DNA of 33,729 nt. It comes from Phycisphaerae bacterium. Its GTDB lineage: Bacteria > Planctomycetota > Phycisphaerae > SM23-33. The position numbers were made by a program, and so were the translations under genes. Positions within the stretch are counted from its first letter, which is position 1; each line of letters starts with the position of its first letter. The notes under the pieces were generated by a model that made no database searches, had not been told where the DNA came from, and saw only the letters and a list, made by a program, of their open reading frames with translations. Shown piece by piece: positions 16,698 through 24,320 of this stretch. The stretch covers positions 1 through 33,729 of the forward strand of contig JAIORC010000075.1 in NCBI GenBank assembly GCA_021108335.1. Reading direction: 5' to 3'.

Positions 16698-17057
16698 TTA
16701 CTCCCTCCGCTGGAGTGTCCATTTGTCGTCTTTGAGGCGGCGCAGTATAAATCGGCCTTCCATGCCCTGACCGATAATCTGCACGTCCCATCGCTCCTCC
16801 GATACCAACGCAGCTTCGTATCGGCCTTGTTCGACGCGTCGAACGCTGCCGCGACCGCCGCTGATCGGCCCTTCGTAATCGAGATACGCCAGCCGGTGAT
16901 CCGGCAGTTTTTGACACGACATCGACTGGCCGACCGGCAACCCAGCCGGGTCCCGCGGACATTGCCACGTCGCCAAGGCTGTGCCTATAGAGAACATCAG
17001 GTCGAAATGGCTTGGCCCATGCCCGTCGTGGGCGAGAATGACAAACGACTGATTCAT
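16698..17057 (-). CDS. Stand-alone LigD 3'-phosphoesterase-like protein
   Basis: A 119-aa protein resembling the DNA polymerase-ligase N-terminal (3'-phosphoesterase) domain of bacterial NHEJ ligase D: FVILAHDGHGPSHFDLMF, then TWQCP and KLPDHRLAYLDYEGPISGG. The H-D...H-D pattern fits the family's metal-binding residues. Known members remove 3'-phosphates or ribonucleotides at DNA ends; here that activity is inferred. No ligase or polymerase domain is attached. The ATG at 17057 is preferred over an upstream TTG. TTGCCC-N17-TACGAT lies six bases before it, so it may have its own leaderless promoter although it trails the phage operon by 26 bases. Confidence 0.65.
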   Translation of the reverse strand: MNQSFVILAHDGHGPSHFDLMFSIGTALATWQCPRDPAGLPVGQSMSCQKLPDHRLAYLDYEGPISGGRGSVRRVEQGRYEAALVSEERWDVQIIGQGMEGRFILRRLKDDKWTLQRRE

Positions 17058-17083
17058 GCCGGAATCGTACCCCAAACCCGCCG

Positions 17084-17347
17084 TCAGGGCAATTCGCGTT
17101 TATCGGCAGCACCGGCTGCGTCCGGCTGCGACGCACCGACATTTTGCGACTTGGCATCGACGCCGGCTTCGATTTTTCCGTATCCAAGCCCAGCCAGCAA
17201 CAGGGTCGCCAGCGCGGCGATGCGAACCGCGGCGGACTCGAAAGCCGCTTCCTGTTCCGGCTGAAATATCGCCGCCACTGAGGCTATCTGCACAGCCAGG
17301 GCGACAAGAAACTTGCGGGACGAGATTCGTTGAAGAAATGAACGCAT
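17084..17347 (-). CDS. Small membrane protein, holin-like
   Basis: An 87-aa protein with hydrophobic segments at about residues 12-30 and 40-57 and a polar Ala/Gly-rich tail. Size, topology and place near the end of a phage late operon suggest a holin, but there is no diagnostic motif. GAAAGGAAATTCCC gives a good ribosome site. No endolysin gene is next to it. Confidence 0.45.
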   Translation of the reverse strand: MRSFLQRISSRKFLVALAVQIASVAAIFQPEQEAAFESAAVRIAALATLLLAGLGYGKIEAGVDAKSQNVGASQPDAAGAADKRELP

Positions 17348-17415
17348 GGGAATTTCCTTTCAGGTTCGTGAGATTTATTGGTTACGTGCAACGGACGTGT
17401 ATGTTTATAGGTTCC

Positions 17416-17673
17416 CTACAGATGCAGAATTGACTGAATGACCGGCCCGGCGATGTTGGCCAATTGGTTGAGCAGATCGGCTTCGTTTCGGCTTTGATGG
17501 TAAGCCGCGACAGCCTGTTTGTACTGGGCCGAATTCCGCAGAGATTCCGCAGCCCGCTCGGTAATGGAAACCTGGTCGATCACCGCCGCCAGGGACGGAT
17601 GGGCGACTGCCCAATCATCGTAGGCTTGTCGGGTGGCTTTGTTTACGGCATTTTTCACGATTTCATTCGGCAT
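17416..17673 (-). CDS. Small phage-operon protein of unknown function
   Basis: An 85-aa, mostly helical soluble protein beginning MPNEIVKNAVNKATRQAYDDW. AAAGGAGAC lies upstream at ideal spacing, supporting expression. No family is recognised. It sits between the lipoprotein and the holin-like gene. Confidence 0.6.
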   Translation of the reverse strand: MPNEIVKNAVNKATRQAYDDWAVAHPSLAAVIDQVSITERAAESLRNSAQYKQAVAAYHQSRNEADLLNQLANIAGPVIQSILHL

Positions 17674-17713
17674 GGGGTTTGTCTCCTTTGAGAAGTAAAT
17701 AGAAGTCGTGCGA

Positions 17714-18217
17714 TTATTTTTTGTCGGCTGCGATGCGATTTTGCAGCTTTCGAAATTCCTGCTTCAGCCGCTCGGCAATGTTCCATTGCGCGATGGTCAA
17801 CTCCGCCGCCATTTGCAGGGCTTCGTCGCCGGCCCGGAGGTTGTCCAGTTCAACGGCATGGACATCGCGAGCTGCCTGGGCCTGCTGCGCAAGTATATTC
17901 CGAACGGCGGCGTATCCCTTCCTCGCCGAAATAACCCAATCGGCAGAGAGGCCCACCGGCTTGCCGGCGGCGTTTTTGATTCCGCCGGCAGCGGCTAGTC
18001 GAACGTCGGCATCGAAGGCGGCGTCCAGTGCGGCAAGTTGTTTTTGGTAATTCCTCACGGCTGCGGCGTGGGATTGTTCCTGGGATGTGCGGGCCGAGGC
18101 CAGGGCTTCCCTGCCGACCGACAGCAGTTCCAGCGTCGCCGCCGGGCTTGAACAACCAGCCGCCAGGACGAGCAGGAGGCACAATGCGATAATTCGTAAT
18201 TTATTGAATACGGCCAT
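17714..18217 (-). CDS. Small lipoprotein of the phage operon
   Basis: A 167-aa protein with a signal peptide and lipobox LAAG|C (Cys22), followed by long Ala/Gln-rich helices (about residues 40-160) likely to form a coiled coil. A lipoprotein among holin-like genes could be an outer-membrane spanin subunit, but it is longer than typical o-spanins, so this is speculative. GGAGGAATTACACC precedes the ATG. It overlaps the upstream coiled-coil membrane protein by 17 bases. Confidence 0.6.
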   Translation of the reverse strand: MAVFNKLRIIALCLLLVLAAGCSSPAATLELLSVGREALASARTSQEQSHAAAVRNYQKQLAALDAAFDADVRLAAAGGIKNAAGKPVGLSADWVISARKGYAAVRNILAQQAQAARDVHAVELDNLRAGDEALQMAAELTIAQWNIAERLKQEFRKLQNRIAADKK

Positions 18218-18473
18218 GGTGTAATTCCTCCAGGATGTGTTTGATTAGTTCGGACTGTTGTTTTTGATGTTGAATGAACCGCACAATGGCGGAGGTGTTT
18301 TTGTCGACGACGTCGGTCAGGCAGGAAAGCCTCTGCTCGTCGCGGCCGATGCGGTCATGGCTTTGGCTTAGCTGCTGCTCGCGATCTCGATTGAGTTTTC
18401 GCTCGCACAGCCAAAGCGCGCCCATCAGCCCGGCAGCGCCGAAACTGGTCAGACTGGAAACAATGCTCAACAT
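18201..18473 (-). CDS. Membrane-anchored coiled-coil protein, XhlA/BhlA-like
   Basis: A 90-aa protein with a membrane helix at about residues 5-23, then a heptad-rich region (RDREQQLSQSHDRIGRDEQR and onwards). That is the reverse of the usual XhlA order, where the coiled coil precedes the helix, so the family link is weak. A role in lysis or membrane attachment is inferred from position. ACGGAGAAATATC precedes the ATG. Confidence 0.5.
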   Translation of the reverse strand: MLSIVSSLTSFGAAGLMGALWLCERKLNRDREQQLSQSHDRIGRDEQRLSCLTDVVDKNTSAIVRFIQHQKQQSELIKHILEELHHGRIQ

Positions 18474-18485
18474 GATATTTCTCCG

Positions 18486-19484
18486 TTAGCTTGGCGGGGA
18501 GTCCAGGTCGAATTCGACCCGGCAACTTCCGCTGATTTGAATGGTTTCGCTGCCGGTGTCTCCCCGGCGGATGAGGAAATTCTGATTGCTGCCGTCGACC
18601 ATATTCTGCAAGGCGGACTGCACCGCCGAGCCGCTCAACGTGCCGGGTTGGCCGGCGGTGAGGCTCAGCGAGCCGATCAACGTACTATCGCCTGCGCCCA
18701 GCCCACCGGACCAATTGCCGCCGGCGGAGGGGTCGTACTGATTCCATGTCGGCGGGTCGGTGTCGAAATCGATGTGTCGCAGGCAGTGGTAGACGTACAC
18801 GGTACAGGCGGCGTCGGCGGTGATTTTAATGTTGCTGCTGTTGCGGACGGTTACGTTCGTCAGGCCCTTGACGGGGCTGGCACCTTCCATGCGGAGGATG
18901 GCATAGCCGGCGCTGCGAAGCTCGCCATATTCGCTGTGGGCGATGCATTGGCTCAGCCAGGTCGTGTCCGGCAAAATCGAGAACAGCCCGGCGGAAAAGT
19001 AAATCGGCAAATCCCATCGGCCTCGCCGAATCGCCTCCGTAGCAGCGCGAAGCTCATTACAGTGCACCGCCCGAACGGCGGTCTGCCCGCTGGTAAACGA
19101 CGGGTCGGTCCAATTGCCGCTGGGCGTGATCTTCGCCAGCAGGCTCACTTCTCCCTGACCGGGCGAACCGGAGACGATGATTTTATTCTCGTCGCCCCCC
19201 GCTTCCGGCCATAGCCATTTCATGCCCGACGGTGTCGGCGGGCTGCCGCCCAAGCTGCCGGTAGCCGGACTCAGCAGGCTAAGCAATTCGCTGCGGAATG
19301 TGTTAATCGGCGCCGGCGAAACCCACGTGGGAATCGTAACGGCCAGGTCGTTCTGATACACCAGCCGTCTGCGCCGGGTGATTGCGGCAGTCAGTTCCGT
19401 CATGTCGATCTGCCGGGCGAAATGCGAGCCGGCTTCGACTCGGCCGGAACCGTTCTGGTATGTCCATGCGGGGCTGTAGCTCAT
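18486..19484 (-). CDS. Phage tail/baseplate-associated protein, unknown family
   Basis: A 332-aa soluble, beta-rich protein. No enzymatic motif is recognised. The N-terminal part has a helix with ITRRRRLVYQ. The rest alternates Gly/Ser/Thr-rich strands, as in virion surface proteins. It lies downstream of the other tail genes, about where distal tail or fibre proteins are encoded, and begins only four bases after the preceding gene's stop. Confidence 0.5.
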   Translation of the reverse strand: MSYSPAWTYQNGSGRVEAGSHFARQIDMTELTAAITRRRRLVYQNDLAVTIPTWVSPAPINTFRSELLSLLSPATGSLGGSPPTPSGMKWLWPEAGGDENKIIVSGSPGQGEVSLLAKITPSGNWTDPSFTSGQTAVRAVHCNELRAATEAIRRGRWDLPIYFSAGLFSILPDTTWLSQCIAHSEYGELRSAGYAILRMEGASPVKGLTNVTVRNSSNIKITADAACTVYVYHCLRHIDFDTDPPTWNQYDPSAGGNWSGGLGAGDSTLIGSLSLTAGQPGTLSGSAVQSALQNMVDGSNQNFLIRRGDTGSETIQISGSCRVEFDLDSPPS

Positions 19485-19488
19485 GATG

Positions 19489-20046
19489 TCAGCTCAGGTA
19501 CTTGGCGTATGTGGGATGATCGAACACGTACATCAACGTCGGCGGAGTTCCGGCGGAGGTTAGCGTGGTAACCAGCACGATGGTGTCGTTGTCCACCGCC
19601 GCGCCCGGCCCAAGCGACAATTCCGCGAGATTCTGGGCGGTGATGTTCGTCGTGTCGTCGGCGTCGCTGAATACGCCGGCTGCGCTTATTTTCTGCTCGC
19701 GAACCGAGTAGACCGCCCCACCGGAGGAGCTGGCAATCTTGGCGGGGAACATCGCCGACCCAGCCTGCCGGACACAGATAATCCAGCAACCATCGACGTC
19801 CACGGCGACCGCGTCGGTGTCGGCGTCGAGTTGGCCGGCCTGGTCGGCAGGCTCGGCGAGGTTCGTTACGACCAGCGTAACGTCAGTGTCAACCTGCACG
19901 TCGCCGTCCGCGTCGAACTCCAGCGGATTGGCGGTATAACGGTTGTACTCGTCAAGCTCGACGAGCCTGACCAGCCGCACTCCGCAAGCGGGGCCAGCCT
20001 GGACGAAGCGACCCAGCGCGTCGACGGGACGGGAATTCACGTACAT
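19489..20046 (-). CDS. Phage structural protein, unknown family
   Basis: A 185-aa acidic protein beginning MYVNSRPVDALGRFVQAGPA. It contains an Asp-rich run (about residues 40-85) and a beta-rich C-terminal half. An upstream in-frame start at 20151 would overlap the previous gene by about 100 bases. The ATG at 20046, preceded by GAAAGGC, begins two bases after that gene's stop and is preferred. Probably a small tail component by position. Confidence 0.5.
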   Translation of the reverse strand: MYVNSRPVDALGRFVQAGPACGVRLVRLVELDEYNRYTANPLEFDADGDVQVDTDVTLVVTNLAEPADQAGQLDADTDAVAVDVDGCWIICVRQAGSAMFPAKIASSSGGAVYSVREQKISAAGVFSDADDTTNITAQNLAELSLGPGAAVDNDTIVLVTTLTSAGTPPTLMYVFDHPTYAKYLS

Positions 20047-20048
20047 AA

Positions 20049-21746
20049 TCAGCCTTTCAGAATGAGTTGGGTTTGCCGGGCCGGGCCGAAATCGTGCCGG
20101 ACGGAATGGACATACGGGCGGCTTTGCGGATTGGAAAACAGTTCCAGCCATCGCCCGTCAACGCGGCTGACGATGTCGCCGGCGTGGAAGGACGTGTCGA
20201 TCCAGCCCAGCCGGAGTGTCGCGTCGGTGGCTCGGGCGTAGAATTCCGCATTACGGCGGGCATGGATTCTCAGCCTAGCCGAATCGTCGCGAACTACGGA
20301 TACGCCTCCACTGCCGCCGGCAAAGATGCTGGAGGAATGAATCGCCCACCACCCCGCCTGGGCCGAGAGGTCGTGCAGGCTGGTCGGCAGGCTGACGTCT
20401 CCGCCGAGCCTCGCTTCGATACGCCGATCGGATTCGACCGAAGCCGTGATGCGAACTTCCACCCCGCCGGAAACCGCCGCCGCGAAAAACTCGCCCGGCA
20501 AAGCGCCACCACCCAGACGAATCGAACATTCCTCGTCGGAGACCCACACCGACCCGGCCCACCGCTGCCACGAATCGCTATCGGAAAGGCGAAATTCCAC
20601 GACAATGCCGCGGCTGCGACTTTCCGAATTCGTCGAGACGCACGGCAGAAAACGCCTGGCCCGGCGGGCGATAAAGTCCTCGTCGCTCAATGCGGAAAAA
20701 TCATACTCCTGCCCGTCGTACCGGTCATTTTCGTTCAGCACCCACTTGCGGAATACGTCGCGATGTGCATTCCAGTCGTCCGAATCGTCGTGGAGAAAAT
20801 CCCGCCAGCGGCCTGTCTCTTCGCTGGAATCCCAGCCGGGTTGAAGGCTGAACGTCGCTTCGTACTGCCTGGGCGCTCCCAGCACGCGAATAGGTCGGCG
20901 CGATGGCCTGGTGCCCAGCAGGATGCACCCACCGGCAAGATTCGTTTTCGACAGATCCAGCGTTTCGCCGGCTTTCTGGAGCCGCACGCGGCTACGCCGG
21001 CCCTGCCTGCCGGGGTTATACACCACCACACCCAGGCCGGTTCGCGTCGAGCGGATTTCCAGCCCACCGCGATGGGCAATGTCGATCAGCGCCTCACCAA
21101 GCGTCCTGCCGGTGGCGTTATATCGGCCGAGGTCCACATCGCCGCAGAGATATCTCAACTCCGACAAGCCCGGCGACTTGATGCCGGCAGGCAGATGGGC
21201 CGCCAGCAAATACGCCAACCCGTCGGCAACCGTCCACCGCCGCGTATCTCCGCAGGCCGCGAAAACAACCGACCTGCCGGAGGGAAGACTGTGCGACGAA
21301 CCGCCGGCAAGTGTGTCCGGGCTGGTATTGAATTCCAGCGGCATATTTCCCAGCAACACCGGAGAACCGTCGCTGTCATGCCATCGGCCAAGCAAAGCCC
21401 GGTTCAGCCCGGTAGTCAGCCGATGCTCGACCATCGCGACAAGACGCTCGCCATCATCGCCTACCTCGACTTCATGCTGGACGACAACGCCGTGGAACTC
21501 GCCAAGGCCGAATCCGACCGGCGACTTCACAAGCACCCTCGCCCCAACCCGCGGCAGACGAAATAGCTGCTGAATGTAACCGCTTGCCGCTTCCAGACAA
21601 ACCTCGCCGAAGGCCGGGGCGTTGCAGACTTCCCACGTGGTTACACGCAGGTCGCGTCGCCGTCGGCCGTCTATGTATACCCGCGCAGGCCCGGGATGCA
21701 GAATTGTATTTTGCCGACTGTGCGGCTGGAGTGTTACGGTTTGCAT
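20049..21746 (-). CDS. Baseplate/tail-hub-like phage protein
   Basis: A 565-aa, Arg- and Gly-rich, mostly beta protein. The early segment (LPRVGARVLVKSPVGFG, EFHGVVVQHEVEV, ERLVAMVEHRL) reads like the interlocking beta domain of tail-hub proteins. A TLGEALIDIAHRGGLEIR segment resembles gpD/gp27-type hub proteins. The remainder is unique. These matches are impressionistic. GAGGAATC precedes the ATG. A long antisense reading frame (20067-21566) over this gene is an artefact of codon bias. Confidence 0.45.
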   Translation of the reverse strand: MQTVTLQPHSRQNTILHPGPARVYIDGRRRRDLRVTTWEVCNAPAFGEVCLEAASGYIQQLFRLPRVGARVLVKSPVGFGLGEFHGVVVQHEVEVGDDGERLVAMVEHRLTTGLNRALLGRWHDSDGSPVLLGNMPLEFNTSPDTLAGGSSHSLPSGRSVVFAACGDTRRWTVADGLAYLLAAHLPAGIKSPGLSELRYLCGDVDLGRYNATGRTLGEALIDIAHRGGLEIRSTRTGLGVVVYNPGRQGRRSRVRLQKAGETLDLSKTNLAGGCILLGTRPSRRPIRVLGAPRQYEATFSLQPGWDSSEETGRWRDFLHDDSDDWNAHRDVFRKWVLNENDRYDGQEYDFSALSDEDFIARRARRFLPCVSTNSESRSRGIVVEFRLSDSDSWQRWAGSVWVSDEECSIRLGGGALPGEFFAAAVSGGVEVRITASVESDRRIEARLGGDVSLPTSLHDLSAQAGWWAIHSSSIFAGGSGGVSVVRDDSARLRIHARRNAEFYARATDATLRLGWIDTSFHAGDIVSRVDGRWLELFSNPQSRPYVHSVRHDFGPARQTQLILKG

Positions 21747-21756
21747 GGCTGATTCC

Positions 21757-23868
21757 TCATAGCGTTACGGGCGGCAGCGGCGGGGCAGCGGCAGGGACAA
21801 TGAGCGTTTTGCTGAGCGGGCCGGCCTGGGCATCACGAGTCGCACGAACCGCCAGTTGGATCGGAAGTGTGGAAAAACTCACGACGGCGGAGTGTTCCAG
21901 GTGGTCGACGGCCGTTATCGAAACGACGGCTACGGGATTTTCCATGTCCAGCGTTCCGCTGCCGGAATCGCTGAAGACTTCAAAGCCGGTCGGCTGGGCA
22001 TAACCCGGCGGAATCTCCCAACAGAACCCCAGTTTCAACGAATCTTCCGCCGTCAGTTCCGCGGTCAGTTCCACGGGAACCGGAAGCGGCGACGGCTGCA
22101 ACTCGTCCGCCTCGTCGATGTCGGCCAGGCACATAACGTGAGTGTTATGCTCCTCCACACCGGCGGCGGAGACGGCTGTGATTTTGTACCAGTAGGCAGT
22201 GTCGCCCGGCTGAGAGATGTCCACTTCGGTAACACCGCTACGAGGTGCAGCCACCAGCGTCATGTCGTCCTGGGTGAGTCCGCGATAGATGTTATAGCCC
22301 GCCTGCCGGAACGTTACGCCGAACAGGCCGGCCCCGGCGGTTACGAGGTAGCCGTCTATTTTATTGGCGGCGACCATCATTGCCTCGGCGAATGTTCCGT
22401 CGGATCGCAGCATCTCAAAAAACGCCTCCACGTCCAGCGTCTCGACGGTATCGGCAAATCCCATCGCGGCGGCGTAATCGGCTGCCAAAGCGTCGTATGC
22501 CTCGCTCGTAGCCCGGAGTGTGTCGGCGGAATTGGCGGTGTCGTCTACGAAGGCAACCCGGCTTCCAGCGGGTGAACCGAAGGCCGATAACGACGTAGCA
22601 TCGCCGAAGGTGAATGCGTCATTCGTCAATTGCGCCGGGATTGCCGCTGTCTCGATGCGCAATTTTTGCGCCGCGAGGCTTGCCGCCCAGGCGGTTTCGT
22701 CGGTGTAAAGTTTGTCGGTAGCGGTTACGGTAATATCGGCGTCTGAATTGTCCAGTATCGTCTTGGCAGCTGCGAGATTCTGCGCGTCGATCCGTGTGCA
22801 GAGGTATTTTCCGGCCAGTGCGGTCTTTGTCAATCGATCGGTCGTCTGGTATAGAGGATTGTCAATCGCGCCGGTGAATGCAGTACCGTAGTTCATCAAT
22901 CGCGCGGTGGCCGAGTGGCGGTTGCCGGAGTGCATAAAATATCCCGGTACGCCGTAGCCGATTAAAAAATGCGTACAGTTGGCCGCGACGGTCGGGTTGC
23001 GGCCAAGCCATGCGGCGAGATCTGTCTCGACCTCGGCCTGGAATGTCGCGTAATCAGCGAGGACCTCATTCGCCGATGCGTTTGGCAACGGGCAGAGATT
23101 CGACAGCGGCACGCCGAGTTGGCTGTGGCAATAGTACGCAAATTCCTGGCTGTCGGCGGAGGCCTGGCGATACAAAACCACCGTCCGGGCCGGACATGGT
23201 GTTAAAATTTCCGGCGTAGCGACGTAAGGCTCCGGGTAGTTGTCGGCGATTTTGACCTCATCAAAATCATAAGCGTTATCTACGTTGTCGGATATACAGC
23301 CAAACAATACGGAACTTAAGGTGGTGGCCAGGCGATCGTAATTATCGATACCGGTTAAACTCGAAACCGCGACGCCATTAAAATACAAAACAGCCTCGCC
23401 GTCGCAGGCTATATTTGTCGTGGCTCTCTTATACGCTATTACCACATATATCAACACATTGATATTTATCGCAGATGTTTCGGTTAACCAGGCATACCCG
23501 GAATCAGCATTTATTTGCAGCTTCATTTTCCCGGCATAACTCAAATAAAGTCGGGCGTATGTCGTGCCGGAAGCGCTCAAGTGAAAAACTCTGGCGCGAT
23601 AAGGATAGGTTGATGATTGGCGAAATACTATCGGCCTGAAATAAAACCCCGTCTGTATCCAATCTCCGGGAGTAATCGTATGGGACAGACTGCGAGTAAC
23701 GTAAGCGGCATCTGTGCCGACAGAAGTACATTGTAGAATCTTATTGCCCCGGGCTGTCGGCGAGCCGTCCCCACGAATCGCAGTGCTGGCTCCGGCCTCG
23801 ACGGGAGTCAGATTTTCGGCCGCGAACTCCGGCTCAAAGTCTATATGGGCTATAGTTTCACTACTCAT
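21757..23868 (-). CDS. LamG-like / TIGR03790-like / fibronectin-III-like phage-operon protein
   Basis: A 703-aa multidomain protein. Residues about 1-215 form a concanavalin/LamG-like jelly roll (HIDFEPEF, VIAYKRA, AVLYFNGVAV). Residues about 228-480 resemble the uncharacterised TIGR03790 family, with VVLYRQASADSQEFAYYCHS and a VPLSN motif comparable to its N-terminal signature. Fibronectin-III-like modules follow (about 515-590 with YNIYRGLTQDD and WYKITAVSAAGVEE; another at about 605-690). It is probably a virion surface or host-binding protein. The ATG overlaps the upstream stop (ATGA), and its GGAG ribosome site lies just after a dispersed repeat. Confidence 0.5.
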   Translation of the reverse strand: MSSETIAHIDFEPEFAAENLTPVEAGASTAIRGDGSPTARGNKILQCTSVGTDAAYVTRSLSHTITPGDWIQTGFYFRPIVFRQSSTYPYRARVFHLSASGTTYARLYLSYAGKMKLQINADSGYAWLTETSAININVLIYVVIAYKRATTNIACDGEAVLYFNGVAVSSLTGIDNYDRLATTLSSVLFGCISDNVDNAYDFDEVKIADNYPEPYVATPEILTPCPARTVVLYRQASADSQEFAYYCHSQLGVPLSNLCPLPNASANEVLADYATFQAEVETDLAAWLGRNPTVAANCTHFLIGYGVPGYFMHSGNRHSATARLMNYGTAFTGAIDNPLYQTTDRLTKTALAGKYLCTRIDAQNLAAAKTILDNSDADITVTATDKLYTDETAWAASLAAQKLRIETAAIPAQLTNDAFTFGDATSLSAFGSPAGSRVAFVDDTANSADTLRATSEAYDALAADYAAAMGFADTVETLDVEAFFEMLRSDGTFAEAMMVAANKIDGYLVTAGAGLFGVTFRQAGYNIYRGLTQDDMTLVAAPRSGVTEVDISQPGDTAYWYKITAVSAAGVEEHNTHVMCLADIDEADELQPSPLPVPVELTAELTAEDSLKLGFCWEIPPGYAQPTGFEVFSDSGSGTLDMENPVAVVSITAVDHLEHSAVVSFSTLPIQLAVRATRDAQAGPLSKTLIVPAAAPPLPPVTL

Positions 23869-24293
23869 TTATGGGTCTCCGGGGGCAGACTTGAGGCGGC
23901 TGGCTGTAGGCCGGAGGGTTGGCTGTTCGGCAGATTTCCCTCAAACCTATCGTCTCCGGTCTCCAGCATGTTGTTCAGCAAATCGGCGACGGTGGCCTTC
24001 ATCGTGGCCTCCGGGGTTTCCCCAGCAGCGGGCAGGATGCGATACTCCACGCTTGCCCCCAGGCCTGCCCCAAGGGGGGGGCCGTCAATCTCGGCGAGAT
24101 ACCAGCCGTCGCGGTCTTTTGTGCGGTCGGTACGCGTAGGCATAAGTCGGGCGGTAATCGCCAGTGTCTCGGACGGCTTACCGGCCACGGCGGGAACACC
24201 GGGCTTTGCGGCCACAGCCTCCACGGCGGGCCACACGGCGTCCCCAAGGGACAAGTCAAACTTGATTTGTTGCGGTTGTGGTTTTTTAGTCAT
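23865..24293 (-). CDS. Phage-operon protein built partly from dispersed repeats
   Basis: A 142-aa protein of unknown function. Residues about 40-110 look like a small beta domain (ETLAITARLMPTRTDR, GWYLAEIDG, SVEYRILPAAGETPEATM). The ATG falls within a TAATGTCTAATGACTAA repeat and has no Shine-Dalgarno. The GPPLGAGLGAS segment is encoded by a 23-base sequence found exactly at 32331-32353. The last roughly 30 residues are encoded by a copy of the GGCTGTAGGC repeat. The original gene was probably shorter or differently bounded. Confidence 0.5.
   Translation of the reverse strand: MTKKPQPQQIKFDLSLGDAVWPAVEAVAAKPGVPAVAGKPSETLAITARLMPTRTDRTKDRDGWYLAEIDGPPLGAGLGASVEYRILPAAGETPEATMKATVADLLNNMLETGDDRFEGNLPNSQPSGLQPAASSLPPETHK
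23890..23967. repeat. GGCTGTAGGC-GGAGGGTTGGC dispersed repeat, copy 2 (intragenic)
   Basis: GGCTGTAGGCCGGAGGGTTG followed by GCTGTTCGGCAGATTTCC and CTCC-rich sequence, aligned to 16611-16672 with few differences. It lies in the 3' end of the 142-aa gene. Confidence 0.7.
24057..24079. repeat. Intragenic 23-base repeat shared with the purB upstream region
   Basis: The reverse complement of this segment is identical over 23 bases to 32331-32353 (C6-TTGGGGCAGGCCTG-GGG). A shorter version, GGGGCAGGCCTG, occurs at 16681-16692. Confidence 0.8.
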
Positions 24294-24316
24294 TAGACAT
24301 TAGGCCTTAGACATTG
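24286..24316. repeat. TAGNCATTAG-type repeat, copy 3
   Basis: TAGTCATTAGACATTAGGCC followed by TTAGACATTG. It overlaps the start codon of the 142-aa gene on the minus strand and fills the gap to the tail-fibre-like gene. Confidence 0.75.
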
Positions 24317-24320
24317 TTGT

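Noticed and set aside
20067-21566. Long plus-strand open frame of 499 codons
   Set aside because: It is antisense to the baseplate-like gene, has Pro/Arg/Ala-rich low-meaning sequence and no ribosome site. It results from GC-rich codon bias.
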